NCBI RefSeq assembly: GCF_000247695.1
Contig: NW_004624855.1
Location: 596,541-660,540 of the forward strand
Direction: 5' to 3'
From: Heterocephalus glaber
Lineage: Eukaryota > Chordata > Mammalia > Rodentia > Bathyergidae
DNA: 64,000 nucleotides
Position 1 is the first letter of the stretch; every line of letters starts with the position of its first letter. The position numbers were made by a program, and so were the translations under genes. A model generated the notes under the pieces. The model ran no database searches, had not been told where the DNA came from, and worked only from the letters and a program-made list of their open reading frames with translations. Below, one piece after another: positions 46,100-56,984 of this stretch.

Positions 46100-46297
46100 G
46101 AGTTGACATTTGACTTACAAACTCGATTGGTTCCAAAGGTTGGTTGTAACTCAAGTTGGTTGTAAGTCAATACAGCTGAGATCTGTATGTTGACCTAGGT
46201 ACACACTCTAGATAACAAGTGGCAGCTGAATCTTCCATTAACTTAATTAACCTAAGTTGTTCATATGTCAGGCCGCTGGTAACTTGAGGGTCTACTG
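46100..46297 (+). mobile_element. Tigger/pogo-like MITE, family A copy 1
   Basis: Shares TAACTCAAGTTGGTTGTAAGTCA, CAGCTGAGATCTG, TTCCATTAACTTAATTAACC and a terminal AACTTGAGGGTCTACTG with 51451-51647. Imperfect inverted ends and flanking TA at 46098-46099 and 46298-46299 fit the Tc1/mariner-pogo group. 198 bp; no coding content. Confidence 0.8.
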
Positions 46298-46893
46298 TAG
46301 TTACAAAGATGAAATCCCTGATGATAGGGGTTTTTGAGGAGCCAAAGTTGTTAATTGAGCAGGTGTCACTGGGAGAAGAGTCCTGCCTTGTGAAAAGGTC
46401 ATCCAGGTTGCAGAGTGGACAGTAGTGAGTTCAACGTTGACAATTCAAGTTCCCATGATAAAATTGATACTTTTGGCAACTTATTGTGTATGAGAATAGA
46501 AGGAGAAAAATGTGGTAACATTTTTAGGAAACTGGAGACAGTACATTGCTAATGATATTTCACATTATATTCTGTAGACATTTGGAAAATATAAAATTGA
46601 GTGTGGGTTGAAAGAAAAAACAGAAAAAAAATTTCATTTATTGATTAGAAACTGCTGTGACCAAATCTTTCTATGTAATTAGTTCAGGCAATTACTGTTT
46701 GAAGCGCAGCTCTTAAAACTCCCTGGGGAGTTTTATGAGCATCTTCTCAAAGTAAATTTTTTAGAAGTGATAAAATATCCAATATAATTAATAGAAAATT
46801 CTTAAAACGTAACAACATGCAATCCTCACTGTTCAAAAACCATATATTTCTTAAACTTTGTGTAAGTAGCACACATCCATATATATGTGTGTA

Positions 46894-47096
46894 CAGTGGT
46901 ACCTCAGCTTATGAACTTGATTTGTTTTAGAATTTTGGGGATGATGGCTGTGTTTGTATTTGTGTGGGGAAGATAGCCATAGTGGTGTTTGTCACCAAAT
47001 GTGGAGTTGCAAACTGAAGGAAAATTTTACTGAATGCTTCTGTTTGCAAACCAGATTGTTTGCAAACAGAAGCATTCGTGAACCAAGGTATTAGTG
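46894..47096 (+). mobile_element. Tigger/pogo-like MITE, family B copy 2
   Basis: Starts CAGTGGTACCTCAGC and, read inward from the right end, CACTAATACCTTGG; flanked by TA at 46892-46893 and 47097-47098. 203 bp. It is the better preserved of two copies (the other is at 13973-14173). It carries a perfect inverted repeat at 47032-47077. Confidence 0.8.
47032..47077. repeat. Perfect 20-bp hairpin in the MITE
   Basis: Arm 47032-47051 (GAATGCTTC...GCAAAC) is exactly complementary to 47058-47077 with a 6-base loop, cagatt. As RNA it would fold into a stem of about pre-miRNA core size, though shorter than most real ones. No expression evidence. Confidence 0.95.
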
Positions 47097-49924
47097 TATT
47101 TGTGTGTATAGACATATGAATTGTATATAATTTAGAGAAGAAATAAATATATCCATGTATATTGTATTACATTTTGGCTTTTCCTGTGAGTTGCTATAAT
47201 TGAGTATAGCTTCCCCTCAAAAAAACTTTCATATGTCTTTATAGGGAAAACTCATGACACTTCACAGTAAAAAAAGATAGGCATAGCATGACTAGTGTCA
47301 TCTGTTGTAGGAAAGGAATTGTGAATTTTTAAAAAATAATATTATGATTGTTCTTAGAATTAGTGAACATTTTCCTGCAAGAGTTTTGTAAATATCAATG
47401 TCAAAGTTCTAGAAATATAAGCCATAGTTGAATTAATTTTTCACACACACACACACACACATACCCCACCAAAAGTGTCACCTGTTCTGTGAATATGCCT
47501 TAGGAAGGCCAAGACTTCTGCAAAAGCCAAATCTACTTACTTCTGGTATTGTGAACTAAGCAGAGCTTAAATCTGGATCTGAGATTTTTTTGGTTAGGCA
47601 GAACAGAGCTCCACTGATAACAAGGCCTAGACATAAAGGATTTACCAGCATCTCTAAATCACTGCAGTAGGATGAGTAAGAAGGAAGATGTGTGACACTA
47701 GTGAGGTCTCTAGAAACAAGCAGGGAAGAAGAGCCAAGGAGATTGACAATAAACTTCATTTACTAAGTTTCATCTGTTATCTTTATTAAAAGAAAAAAAG
47801 CACTTGACCTTAATAACTCATATCTTTTGAAATGATACCAGGTACCCAAAGGAACTGGAGAGACAGTGAGATAGAAAATTACACTGGACTGTGCAGAAAA
47901 CTTTCAAATTCATGATGAAAAGGACATTCTTTTTAGATATATAAAATATAAAACTGCTTTATTATGCATGTAAATACACAGATTTTTAACATTATGATAG
48001 TGAAGTTATTGCTGAGTACCTTACAGCATACATTTTTTTGTAGTTGACTATAGTCCTTTAGTGAAATGGCATGACTATAAATAACCTGAGATCATTTTAT
48101 CATTGGTCAGGAGAACAGATGCTCTGTAGCTAGGTTTCAAGTTGTAGGCAGAAAGCTTTGGAAATAGTCCTTTTACCATCTTTGGAATAGTTAGATATTA
48201 TTTTCATCATTGATGTGTCTTGCTGTGGTCCTTATGTGTAAATATGGTATTTAATTGTTGATTGAGAAGCTTAAGGGAAGATTTTTAATACATCAGACCA
48301 GCATACTCTAGCCCCAGCCTAGAATAATCTTTGATTCTGGAGTGCTAAAAAATATTAGCCATTGTTGTATGACATATATAAAGCAGAGGATAATTCCATT
48401 CATATACAATACACATATTCAAACTATATAGAAAATGAATATTCAGACAAATGATCTTGCATAAGGTCATTATGTGTGTTTTTTTCATATGTAGATAGCT
48501 AGATAATGGAGAAGGATATTGCTCAAAAATGACTAAGTACGGTCTAGGATCTAGGTACTCTAAAAGTTATGTGAAACACAAATAAGAACCATCCATGAAG
48601 GCACACACCAGAGGCAAATGGGGGAGGGAGCCTGGATGCTAAAGGAAATATCTGAACCAATAAGGCTTGATGGTCCTGGGACCTTTGGGATACAGAAAAG
48701 CTGAGCAAATGATAACTGAGGGAGTGTGAATAGCTATTTCTGAGTAGCACTGGTATGAATAAAATAGTGTTATACAGGCCCTGGCAACCTCAGACTTCCC
48801 TTTAGCCCAGGTATACTGGAGGGAATAGAACTCCAGAAGGGAGGTTATAATTAGACAAATAGTGTTCTTAGGTAAGGATGTTTCCCTACCAATTCTTTGA
48901 CAGATGGCACAGAGAAGGCTATGAGGGAGATTAAGATGTCTTTACATAGCATCTGCAGGAAGCTTCAGGAAGAAGTAGATCTGGTAGAAGCAGTTAACCA
49001 GAAAATGGTTTGGGAAATGGGTGACTTCAGTGCAATTATCCAAGGCTAGAGACAATGTACATTTATTAAATGGATGTTTAATAAAGTAGACTAAATTTAT
49101 TTTGGCTTATTTAATTACTCTATATTCTAAAATTGTAAAATATCTTTAGTCAGTGTATAAATACACTGTGCAAAAAAAATAAAACCATATAAACTTCAAG
49201 GAATGTGCAATCTAATGAAGTGATTATATTGCAAAGCACTGTGGCAAGTTGCATTGGCATAAAAAGAGGCTCAACATGGTTTGGATGTTCAAAGAAGGAA
49301 AAAGAAAAATAATTTCTCAGTGGAATCATGAAAAGTTTATGGCAGATGGAGTCCTGAGAAATAGCGGTAAAGTACCAGCAGGATACAGGAAGTGGAAAGA
49401 CATGAAATGCTCTTCGAGAATCCATTTTAACTAGAGTATAAGTGTTGGAGAGTAGGAGGACATCAGCCTGCTATGGTAGATTAGGAAAGAATCACATATA
49501 ATCTTAAATATCAAGTTAGGAAATCTTTTTCTCAATAGAGAACTCCTGTTTTGTTTTGTTTAGCACATCCTAAATACTCAAAGGTTTGGATAGAGGAGGC
49601 ATGACCAATTTAGGGGATTCTATGTTGTGAAGTCACTTATTTGATTGTATAACCTCTAAAGCCTTTTCTGTGAAATTCTGCTCTTTTTATTCTGATCATT
49701 TCTGATAACTTGCCTCATGATTTGGCCTTGGCTCTTGTAGTCAAGAGAACTGTTACTTAGTAGGCATTGCTCTTTTATGAAGTACTGAATTCGTGCTTAA
49801 ATATTATCATTTATCCTCTTGTGTATTAGTTTATTGGCATCCATCATATTTGTTGTTCTTAAATGATAGAAACACATTTTATTCACCTTTCTATCCTTAG
49901 TGCCTAGCAAGGAAAGAGAAAGAA
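47097..49924. other. Unannotated AT-rich sequence
   Basis: Contains a (CA)n tract at 47442-47462. Several short open frames with no recognised domain. No repeat family assigned in about 2.8 kb. Confidence 0.5.
47442..47462. repeat. (CA)n microsatellite
   Basis: About ten CA units. Confidence 0.95.
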
Positions 49925-50083
49925 AACAAAAACAGAACTGTGTATCAAGCACTTTGGGGTATGTTATTTTACTATTCCTCTTCCAGATATCTTTGTACAA
50001 GACAGAAAATAGGTACTCAGAGAAAGTACTTTTTACAGTATCGGTGTGTTAGTAAATATAAAATCAGGATTTAAACCCAGTTT
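49925..50083 (+). mobile_element. MIR SINE (old)
   Basis: GTGTATCAAGCACTTTGGGG, ACTCAGAGAAAG and AGGATTTAAACCCAGTTTC follow MIR order. The next ID inserted at its 3' end. Confidence 0.62.
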
Positions 50084-50098
50084 CTTTTGACTCTTTTT

Positions 50099-50187
50099 TT
50101 TTTTTTTTTTGGTACCGGGGATCGAACTTGGGTCCTTGCCGCTTGCGCAGCAGACATCGAAACCACTGAGCTAAATCCCCGGCCCCT
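50099..50187 (-). mobile_element. ID-type SINE
   Basis: GGCCGGGGATTTAGCTCAG, AGTTCGATCCCCGGTACC and tail on the minus strand; close to consensus. A 15-bp target duplication (cttttgactcttttt) lies at 50084-50098 and 50188-50202. Confidence 0.96.
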
Positions 50188-50344
50188 CTTTTGACTCTTT
50201 TTAAAGCATGATATTACTGTGGTTAAATTATGCCTATTTATTGATTGAATGAATATATGTATGAATTACAAAATGCATTTAAAATCAAATTATCCAGAGA
50301 ACTATAGGATCGCAATTGGATAAAATGAGTATCCCACCTTGATA

Positions 50345-50449
50345 TCTTCATGCCTTTTTATTTTTATTTTTTTTGGTACCAGGGATCGAACTCAGGTCCT
50401 TGTGCTTGCAAGGTAGGCAGCAGAACCACTGAGCTAAATCCCCGGCCCA
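50345..50449 (-). mobile_element. ID-type SINE
   Basis: GGCCGGGGATTTAGCTCAG, GAGTTCGATCCCTGGTACC on the minus strand with a T-rich tail at left. A 14-bp duplication with one mismatch (atcccaccttgata / atcccacattgata) lies at 50331-50344 and 50450-50463. Confidence 0.95.
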
Positions 50450-50463
50450 ATCCCACATTGATA

Positions 50464-51448
50464 GACTGCCATTTCTCTGTTACTATTACTTATAATAAAT
50501 TGGAGGAGAGAATTGGCTAAGCTAATACAAGAATTAGCCATAGACTGTACCTGTATTTTAATAGAATTGTAAGTGTATTGTGTGCATCAGTGCAGCTGAT
50601 AAGCACCTACAGCCAGAAGATGTAGTTCAAGTTATCAGTGTTTAGGAGCTGGCATGGCCAAGACATCATTGCATCTTTTCTCCTTTATTTAAGGGGACTT
50701 GAAATGATGACTTCCAATCCTTGCTTGTGGCAGCACTATAGAGTGCTGGCTGCTGAGTTTATAGTGTCCCCCAGATAAAGAATCACAGACTTTTTCAGTG
50801 AAGACTGCAGTGGAAATGTGTAGTGTTAAGTTATTCCTTGTACATAACACCATATTGTTTTAATTCTGATATATATAAAAGAAATCTTTGTTTAATCCCA
50901 TTTGTATTCCAAATCCAAATTTCCACTGACTTTTTGTGTGGAAAAGAGTATATTATCTTTTTATTACAAGTGGTTTGCATTTCTTGTTAGTTCACATCAA
51001 GTTAATTCACTCAAGATTTGTCTGGAGCACAGTGCCTACCAAAGAGTAGGCAAAGTGCTGAGACAGAAAATAAAGACACCTCTAGTGCCCTCAAGAACAT
51101 CTCCATCTAGTAAGCTCCCTGTCAGACATCCTAAAGGCTGAGTAAGAAATACCAACAATAGACATAGAGAAATGCTACTGAGGGGACACTTAACCATGCA
51201 GCACAGAACAAAGACAAAACCCAGTTCCTACCTGGTGTCCCCTGGGGAATGTATAAGTGATGTGCATTATGAAATATGTGCTTACTATTCCACGTTATAG
51301 GCTCAGCTTTGTAAGATGGCAGGAATATGCTTGCGGGTGTGTATATATCTTAACCGCATGTTTTCACTAATAACAGTAAAGATTTTATGGAAAGCTAGGT
51401 TGCTATTTTTATGTATCTTTAAAAACAGCTATTGGGAGTCTAAAAGCA
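50464..51448. other. Unannotated sequence
   Basis: A possible weak old-repeat patch at about 51015-51130 (GAGCACAGTGCCTACC ... AGTAAGCTCCCTG). No gene seen. Confidence 0.45.
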
Positions 51449-51450
51449 TA

Positions 51451-51647
51451 TAGTGGACCCTTGATTTATGAACTTGATCGGTTCCTGAGGGCTGGTTGTA
51501 ACTCAAGTTGGTTGTAAGTCAGTACAGCTGAGATCTGGATGTTTACCTGGGTACACACTGTAGATAAAAAGAGGCAGGTGAATTTTCCATTAACCTAATT
51601 AACCCAAGTTGTTCCTGTCAGGCTGGTCATAACTTGAGGGTCCACTG
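51451..51647 (+). mobile_element. Tigger/pogo-like MITE, family A copy 2
   Basis: Starts TAGTGGACCCTTGATTTATG and ends CATAACTTGAGGGTCCACTG: inverted ends, with flanking TA at 51449-51450 and 51648-51649. 197 bp, clearly homologous to 46100-46297 and in the same orientation. Confidence 0.85.
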
Positions 51648-51854
51648 TACTTGAATTTATACTAGAAAGGTTCAGACAACAAAAAATGCATTGGGTGACC
51701 ATCTTCAGTTTGAGTAAATAAGGAAGCTATATTTTGTTGTAAGTCAATGTGAAGATCTGACTATTCCTAAGAACATATTTTTGCTTAAGTAAATTGTAAA
51801 GAATATTATAAGTTTTCAGACTCTGTGTCAAAAATATACTGTTTACTATTATAG

Positions 51855-51946
51855 TTTTTATTTATTTACATTTTGGTACAGGGGATCGAACTCAGGACCT
51901 TGTGCTTGTGAGGCAGGCACAGCGCCACTGAGCTAAATCCCTGGCA
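51855..51946 (-). mobile_element. ID-type SINE (first of a pair)
   Basis: Minus strand: GCCAGGGATTTAGCTCAG, GAGTTCGATCCCC, TGTACC and T-rich tail at left. A second ID of the same orientation follows 11 bp later. Confidence 0.92.
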
Positions 51947-51957
51947 CCTATACTTTT

Positions 51958-52040
51958 TTTTTTTGGTACTGGGGCTCAAACTCAGGTCCTTGCGCTTGCG
52001 CAGCAGGCGGCGAAACCACTGAGGTAAATCGCTGCCCCCC
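51958..52040 (-). mobile_element. ID-type SINE (second of a pair)
   Basis: Minus strand: GGCAGCGATTTACCTCAG, GCTTGCG..., GAGTTTGAGCCC, AGTACC and tail. A 10-bp duplication with one mismatch (ctatactttt / ccatactttt) lies at 51948-51957 and 52041-52050, so it is an independent insertion next to the first. Confidence 0.92.
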
Positions 52041-52189
52041 CCATACTTTTTATTCATAGTCTTAAAGTACTATGATATGAGTCGGTGTAAATATATAATG
52101 TGATACATAATGTAAACATATAATGTAAATATAGAACATATATTCCATTAAAAATGATAATAAAATCATCCATGCATGATTTGAACTTC

Positions 52190-52400
52190 ATAAAACCCTT
52201 TTTAATGCTTTTTGCCTTCTCACAGCAGCCAAAATGGTGGATGAGGCAGAATATTTTCCTTTTTTCAAAGACGAGGAAGCTGTGACTAGAGACTTAAAAT
52301 ATTCACTCAACCATAGGGCTAATAAATGATGAATGTATAGTTTATTTACGCAGAGCTTCTGACTTCAGATCCTTTGTCTTTTCTATTGGGCTTCACTGCT
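52190..52400 (+). mobile_element. MIR SINE (old)
   Basis: TTTTCAAAGACGAGGAAGCTGTGACTAG, TTCACTCAACCATAGGGCTAATAAATG and CTTCTGACTTCAGATCC match MIR order. Confidence 0.72.
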
Positions 52401-53364
52401 TTATGACAATAGTTATAACTTCAGTATAGCTTTGACTGCTGTTGGTGAGGCAATAAGCTAGAATTCTTTGAATCTGGCCAGTTTGTCTTCTAAGTCTGAC
52501 ATGAGTATCCTCTGTCTACAGGGCATTTTCACTCAAATATTTCTCAGGGAATACAAATGAAGACAATATTTCTCCACAATCATTATTATCTCCCGGAAAA
52601 CCTGCCCTTCTTCCTGTTTGCAATCTTCCATTTATATTATCATTCTACAAATTTTAAGAAGCATAATGAATGAAAATTAAGAACTATCAAAGTATGTTAT
52701 CTTTGTAATTTGTCATTGTAATATCAATATTGAAAAGTGTACAGCTAGAAAAAAGAATACTCAGAGTATGTGCCCATGCTGTTTTAGTTTCCTTCAAGTA
52801 TAAGGATATTTTAAATATGAGTAATTGTAACTATTGAACAAAGAGGTATCTCCATACATTTGTTTCCAAATACTAATTTTTTTCATCAAGTTAGAACAAA
52901 ACTGATGAGGATCTTACTCTTCTCAGTTATTTTATTCCCTTATGATCTCACATCTTCATGAAAAATAATTAATTGAAACTAAGTTATTAAAACTAAACTA
53001 GTTATTGTCTTAACTTCCAGTCTCTTTACTATGCTATTTGCTATTGTTTACACGATAGTTAAAATTTACACTCAACACTAACTTTCAAGGAGAAATTAAA
53101 ATATTCTGTGAATAGAATCTTCTCAGTTATTTACTTCCTGGCTTGAGTGGGGTCTATTGACTACTTTCTGTAAATTAAGAACACATTCTTTATATTTCTT
53201 CCTTCTCCATCTTTGCTGTTGTAACTTGTCTTGAATCCTGCCTTGTACATACTTCCTGTTTGGATTATCTGAGTAAATACTAAATTCAGTTTGTTTTTTA
53301 TGAAGACCAAGTTGTCTCTATGGGCCATGCCAGTGACAATGCTTGGGGGAAGGAGCCAGTGGAA
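52401..53364. other. Unannotated AT-rich sequence
   Basis: No gene or recognisable repeat. Confidence 0.5.
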
Positions 53365-53455
53365 CTAGCCATTGTTACTTGTTAGTGTGACCGTGGGCAA
53401 GTTGCTTAACTTTAATGCAACTAATCTGTTTCCTAAGATGTGATGTTACAATGGG
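53365..53455 (-). mobile_element. MIR SINE fragment (old)
   Basis: Antisense MIR core: GTTAGTGTGACCGTGGGCAAGTTGCTTAAC. Confidence 0.72.
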
Positions 53456-53550
53456 TGAATGTGTGTAAAGTGTAGAGACAGTGTCCATGAGGGCCATGTT
53501 GCTTTCTCACAGATTCCCTTTTTCCCTCCTTTTAAAAACACAAATTTAGG

Positions 53551-53680
53551 AGCTGGGCGTAGTGGCACATGCCTGTAATCCCAACATCTGGAGCCCGAGG
53601 AAGGAAGATTTTGTGATTGAGTCCAGCATGGGTTACACTGAGTTCCAGGCCAGCCTGGATTACATAGCAAGATCCTACTT
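53551..53680 (+). mobile_element. B1 SINE
   Basis: AGCTGGGCGTAGTGGCACATGCCTGTAATCCC, CCGAGGAAGGAAG, CAGCATGGGTTACACTGAGTTCCAGGCCAGCC. More diverged than the other B1 copies; tail reduced. Confidence 0.93.
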
Positions 53681-55438
53681 TAATAATCCAGACATATTTA
53701 GACTATTTCCACATATATTAAAAGTTTGACGCTTTCTTAAATTTAATCTTTAGTTCTTTGAATTGATCATTTTTCACTAGTCGCAACAAGACTGATTCTA
53801 GCTTTATACATAACCTAATTATTTTAGTGAACTGTTCATCTTAGAAGTGATTTTAATTAAAGGAACTAGGAACCTGTATGCTGATAATTCTAGCTTAATA
53901 ATTTTTGTTAAATACCAAAAATCAAACATGTATATTTCTAAAGTGAAGTTATTTTCATTTAGATAATTTTTATTCAGGCTTGTAAATTATTTTATTTTGT
54001 AGGAAAATAATCAATTTTGAATATTACTGTTTGTAAAAAATTACTTTTACACACTTTCCAGACTTCCATAAAAATCTTAAATGTATACTTAACTGTATCA
54101 TAAATTTACACAACTATGCATCTTGTTTGGCCATTTTTTTCCAAGCTGTGGGATACTCAGCTATGTTTTCTCATTTTTAGATCAGAAATAGAGCACAGCA
54201 TAGCTGGAAACGGTTCTTTGAGTCAAAACTGACATTTGCAGGTAGAGACCAATCATCTTGTTTACATATGTATCATTTATTCCTCCTACCTTCTGCAAAA
54301 CAGAAAACATATCCAGTATATGAAAATGCAAAGTTTGTTGTGCAGAGTAAATCCTGTTTATTTCTGTTTTGGGCTTTGGTTTTTAGTTGATTTTTTATTT
54401 TATTTGTTTTCTCCCTGGGAAAACTCAAGCCCAAACAGATTATTCCCCCGGTACTTAATGGTTTACACAAGTTTCATTTCATTGTGTCATACTTAGGGAA
54501 TGACCAATCTTTCAGTGTGACTGAAAGGGCCAACCTAGGGATTATTAGCTATGTGCCATTCATCAACAGGGTACACTCTGAGTACTTTTTATTGCTTAAG
54601 TCCACAGCATCTGAAAATCCGATCTTAGAAGGGTGTTTCCTGAGTGGTAGTATTTAATTCTTCATAGCTTTCTCTTTGTTTTCCTCCTTTGTCTCCAGCC
54701 TTTTTAGTCTTTTGTACAGCTTACCTGGCTATTTGTTACTACTATAGGGTATAGGTCAAATTATTATTGCTTTGAGCCAGAGGCCAAAGCTCTAGTTTAG
54801 TCCACAAATCTGGGGTAATTACATGTTTGATATATTTTTATGCCTTCAATTATTTTCTATTTTATTTTTACTTCTAATGTTACCAGCATTTTATGGTTTT
54901 TATAATTCTTTTTTATTTATTTTCTTGACTTCCATAGTTTAATTGTAATTTACATTTAATTGCTTCAACCATATGTTAAAATAAATTTAAAATAGTGAAT
55001 AAGTTTTATACTTTAGTAAATTGTACCTATGACATATAATTTGACCATTACCACCCCTGTGGGAAAGGTTCATTTATCCATTTATTCCATGAATATTTGT
55101 TCGGTCTTTATGCCATGACATGTCACTATTAACCTTTGAATAAGACTATTACCAAAGTCAAGTTATCAACAGTCTGAAGTAATTCTAAGGCCAAAAATAA
55201 ATAAATGCTTCCTCTAAATGATAATATTTCTCCCTTAACCCATACACACTAAGACATTTATTAAAAGTGTAGTCCCAGATACTTGTTGAACATTTATTGG
55301 CTGTGATCCTCTAGAAACATATTTTAGATATATCATAGCATAAAATGTGTAGATTAAAAATATCCAAGATTGTAATTTAACTACTTGTTAGAGAAGTAAA
55401 TTTTACACATAAAAGTGATTTTGTAATTCATAAATCAT
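53681..55438. other. Unannotated AT-rich sequence
   Basis: No gene or repeat family recognised in about 1.75 kb. Confidence 0.5.
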
Positions 55439-55439
55439 G

Positions 55440-55565
55440 ATTTTAGTGCTTTACATGCATTTGTGCTTTTCATTCAATTCTTAAAATTACCATAGGGCAT
55501 AATATCTCCATTTTGTAGCTGAGGTGTAACTGGGGCACAGAAAAGTTAAACAACTCCTTTATTTT
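55440..55565 (+). mobile_element. MIR SINE (old)
   Basis: TTTAGTGCTTTACATGCATT, CTCCATTTTGTAGCTGAGGTG and GGGGCACAGAAAAGTTAAAC follow MIR order. Confidence 0.78.
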
Positions 55566-55768
55566 TCTGGAATTTGCTTTGAAATAGAACTGTTGGGACC
55601 TGTTCCACATTAATATGAACCTTACTCTTCCCTTTCATTATTCTGATAGATTTAAACCTTATTGTGGTTTTGACCTTGTAAACAAATCTATTGCATCATC
55701 TAGTGGATTTTTCTTTCTCCTATCTGCCATGGCTTCCACTGTGAACTTCACCTCTGTCATGATTATTT

Positions 55769-56515
55769 CTTTAATAAATTTTATTGGTACATTTTAGGTA
55801 TACAATATAATGACATTCATCTTTGAAAATTTGTACCTTTATATAATCTATCTTCGTTCTTATTTTTTCCCCATTCCCCTCCTCTCCCCTCAACTCCTCC
55901 CTATTTACAAAGACATTGATTCCATTTTTTCACTTTCCCATATTAATTCCATTCCCTTCTTTCCTTTCCCCAATCCCTCCCACTTCCCCTTTGCCCCTTT
56001 TCTTCCTATTTCACAATATCTATTATGCCTTTTGATCCTTATTTACACTTTCAGGTTCTCACACAAAGGAAACTATTCAGTTATTTACACATGTGTGCCC
56101 TATTTATTTCACTTAAGAGTATCGCCTCGGTGTGCATCCATTTAGCTATAAATGTCTCTAATTTCTCATTTTTTATGGCTGAGTAGTACTCCATTTTATT
56201 TTTTAAAAACCCCACATCTTCTTTATCCAGCCACCAGTTGATGGGCAATTGGGCTTTTTCCAAGTTTTAGCTATTGCAAACTGTGCTGCTATGAACATGG
56301 GTGCACATATATTACTGTGGTATGATTCTTTTAATTCTTTTGGTAAGATACCCAGTAGGGAAATAGCTGGGTCAAATGGGACCTCTGAACATAGTTCTTT
56401 GAAGTATCTCCATACTGATTTCCACAGTGGTTGCATCAGTCTACACTCCCACCAGCAGTGGAGCAGGGCTCCTTTTCCCCCTCAGCCCCGCCAGCATTTG
56501 TTATTGGTTGATTTC
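55769..56515 (-). mobile_element. 5'-truncated L1: ORF2 C-terminus and 3' UTR
   Basis: The minus strand carries the last part of ORF2 then the C/T-rich 3' UTR and a short tail. A perfect 15-bp target duplication (ctgtcatgattattt) lies at 55754-55768 and 56516-56530. 747 bp; the shortness is ordinary 5' truncation. Confidence 0.95.
56081..56436 (-). pseudogene. L1 ORF2 C-terminal remnant
   Basis: Two overlapping minus-strand frames (56436 to 56203 and 56263 to 56081) together cover the end of ORF2. They include LWKSVWRYFKEL, PFDPAISLLGI, MFIAAQFAIAKTW and, in the second frame, MEYYSAIKNEKL. A frameshift near 56215-56260 separates the two halves. No reverse-transcriptase or endonuclease core is present. 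Confidence 0.93.
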
Positions 56516-56530
56516 CTGTCATGATTATTT

Positions 56531-56984
56531 TTATTGTTGCTGAAACAAAATACTCAACTTCCAAAGTTAAAAGAAGAAAGGCTTATTTAGCTCACAGTTT
56601 GTAGAGGTTTCATTCCATAATCAGCTGGTTGCATGGCAGGCAGGCATGGCAGGCAGGCATGGCAGGCAGGCAGGCATGGCACACAGGCATGGCACACAGG
56701 CATGGCACACAGGCATGGCACACAGGCATGGGCAGAACGTAGCAAAGCAAGCAAGGTATCTTTGCAGCTCCTTTCTGCCCCTTTTATAGTCTATCTAGGC
56801 TATCAGGATTAGCGCAGGTGCCAAACCAATCAGTGAACTGATTTAGTAATCCTAGCAACCTCAATCCTAGCATTGTAGCATGAATCAATCCCAGTGTCAC
56901 ACACTCTATATCAAGCTACCTCTGAAAAAGCCGCACCTATGACTGCATGAGGCTTTAGGGGAACATCTAGACACAAGCCATAAC
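56531..56984 (+). mobile_element. MaLR-like LTR repeat, copy 2
   Basis: TATTGTTGCTGAAACAAAATACTC, GCTTATTTAGCTCACAGTTTG, then GTCACACACTCTATATCAAG, CTACCTCTGAAAAAGCC and a CCATAACA end. Same family and order as the minus-strand copy at 20578-20928. The L1 at 55769-56515 lies at its 5' edge, and a minisatellite has expanded within it. Confidence 0.7.
56634..56732. repeat. GGCATGGCA minisatellite in the MaLR-like LTR
   Basis: Two stages of repeat: about three units of 14-18 bp with GGCAGGCAGGCAT, then four units of 15 bp with GGCATGGCACACA. The homologous region at 20578-20928 has only a GTGGCACATGGCAG core, so the array grew locally. Confidence 0.9.
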
